The notes under the pieces were generated by a model that worked only from the letters and a program-made list of their open reading frames with translations, did not search any database and was not told the DNA's origin. A stretch of 33,469 nucleotides of DNA, from IMG/VR virus record IMGVR_UViG_3300024262_000137, positions 1-33,469 of that record; one strand, written 5' to 3'. The DNA comes from a virus. Every line of letters begins with the position of its first letter. Positions within the stretch are counted from its first letter, which is position 1. Position numbers and translations under genes: made by a program. Below, piece after piece: positions 32,587 through 33,469 of this stretch.

Positions 32587-33469
32587 AATGGTATAAATTC
32601 AGTGTTATTATCTTCTGTTTCCTCTGAAGCTTCAGTCATCATAAACCATTTACCGGTCATATCTCTACCCTCTTTAGGATTCTCTCCGGTTTTATAAGAA
32701 CAGTAAGCAGTAATCCATTTGTAAAACCTTTGCCTGCTAATAGTCATCTTAGACTTAGGCCCATAATCTGGATACTCATTTATAAAATCAAAATACATTT
32801 CATTCATATATATTCTAGTGTCAGGCATAAGTTTTTGATTTTCCTGAGCATCCTTAAGTAATCCGCACCACTCTATAAAGTCATGACTTGTCTCAGCAGA
32901 AAGCTGTCTTATCTTCAGGTTAACAAACTCACTTTGTACAAGACCTTCTCTTAAATACAACTGAAGACATTGTATCATATAGTTATCAAACACACACCAC
33001 TCATCATCATCCCAATCACCAAAGAATAATCTACCAAACTCATCTTGTGGTGTAAAGCTTTTGTTGTAATGCTGATATAACTCTAACTCCCACTTCCTTC
33101 TTTGAAAACTATTTCCAGCACCTTTAATGGCATAATTTGTGGTGATAGCTATCTTAGGACTCTTGCTAAACGGTATCTTAATTGCATCCTTATTTTTCTT
33201 TTCAAGTGTTAACCCTTCGGATACCACACTAAACAATCTTTCAAAGTCAAAGTATTTTTTTACATCATCAAAGCAAAGTATCTGCGTGTCTGCTGATACT
33301 AACTGATAAGCAAAAGATTTTGCAAAATCGAATGCCTTACCATCAATAGTCACTAGCTTTTTCATGTGACTAAGTGCGTTCATAAAAACACCTTTACCTG
33401 TACCACCCTCTGGATTATCAGATATAACCTCGTCATTTAATATTACTGCTGGACAATACGATAAGTTTT
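32583..33469 (-). CDS. SF3 / D5-type replicative helicase, C-terminal part (partial at window end)
   Basis: The frame is open to the window edge, so the ATG at 33383 is internal. Just upstream of it the frame reads DNPEGGTGKGVFMNAL, a Walker A motif. The next strand KLVTIDGKAFDFAKSFAYQL, the acidic QILCFDDVKK (Walker B) and KIAITTNYAIKGAGNSFQRR (sensor 1 with Asn, then Arg finger region) match superfamily 3 helicases of the D5/primase-helicase type. The partner primase domain, if any, lies outside. The protein would unwind phage DNA at the fork. The acidic tail (TEDNNTEFIPF) ends in TGA, overlapping the next gene's TTG. Confidence 0.8.
   Translation of the reverse strand, partial: NLSYCPAVILNDEVISDNPEGGTGKGVFMNALSHMKKLVTIDGKAFDFAKSFAYQLVSADTQILCFDDVKKYFDFERLFSVVSEGLTLEKKNKDAIKIPFSKSPKIAITTNYAIKGAGNSFQRRKWELELYQHYNKSFTPQDEFGRLFFGDWDDDEWCVFDNYMIQCLQLYLREGLVQSEFVNLKIRQLSAETSHDFIEWCGLLKDAQENQKLMPDTRIYMNEMYFDFINEYPDYGPKSKMTISRQRFYKWITAYCSYKTGENPKEGRDMTGKWFMMTEASEETEDNNTEFIPF

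Overview
This window is part of the genome of a tailed, podovirus-like double-stranded DNA phage that probably infects a member of the Bacteroidetes (marine Flavobacteriia are the best guess). The host inference rests on five gene starts preceded by the Bacteroidetes-type -7 box TAnnTTTG, on A/T-rich leaders without Shine-Dalgarno sequences, and on a low-GC background (17 G+C of 60 bases in a sampled portal line, 15-16 of 60 in sampled lines of the largest late gene). The gene order terminase, portal, scaffold, capsid, two connector proteins, giant tail protein and ejection proteins fits a short-tailed phage. A relation to marine crAss-like phages is possible but cannot be shown from the sequence alone.

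Left and centre (1-28844, + strand) is the late/virion region. It holds the end of the terminase large subunit, the portal, an acidic scaffold-like protein, the major capsid protein followed by a terminator, an unknown protein, a 93-residue protein followed by a second terminator, two connector/ring-type proteins, and a 2120-residue tail protein. At the end of the region a GNAT-fold protein is followed by three internal-virion-type proteins of rising size, an order resembling T7 genes 13 to 16.

The unusual part is 12.5-20.3 kb. The tail gene appears to be opened by about 7.7 kb. The inserted DNA codes for cysteine-rich domains strung on Thr-Pro linkers, a small possible nucleotidyltransferase-fold protein, a glycosyltransferase of the GT60 (polypeptide alpha-GlcNAc-transferase) type, a protein with two GT32-type domains and a GH130-like propeller, and then more cysteine-rich/Thr-Pro modules. 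The tail protein's C-terminal part then resumes in frame behind a single TAA stop. The most economical reading is a phage-borne mucin-type O-glycosylation cassette that decorates the phage's own tail linkers. This is an inference.

Right (28841-33469, - strand) is a convergent early/replication operon. In order of transcription it codes for an SF3/D5-type helicase (cut by the window edge), an SNF2-like SF2 helicase, a small helical protein, a VRR-NUC nuclease, an unknown protein, a stand-alone DnaA domain IV-like protein, two small unknowns, a metallophosphoesterase and a 28-residue single-span membrane peptide that overlaps the last late gene tail to tail.

A second surprise is at 25330-25518. 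A conserved-looking phage motif protein (start MPFKSQAQRRWMY) is encoded in an alternative frame inside the 1710-residue ejection protein, in a patch of about 50% GC surrounded by about 26% GC. No tRNA, rRNA, CRISPR array, integrase or insertion sequence was seen, and no gene-free stretch exceeds 300 bases.
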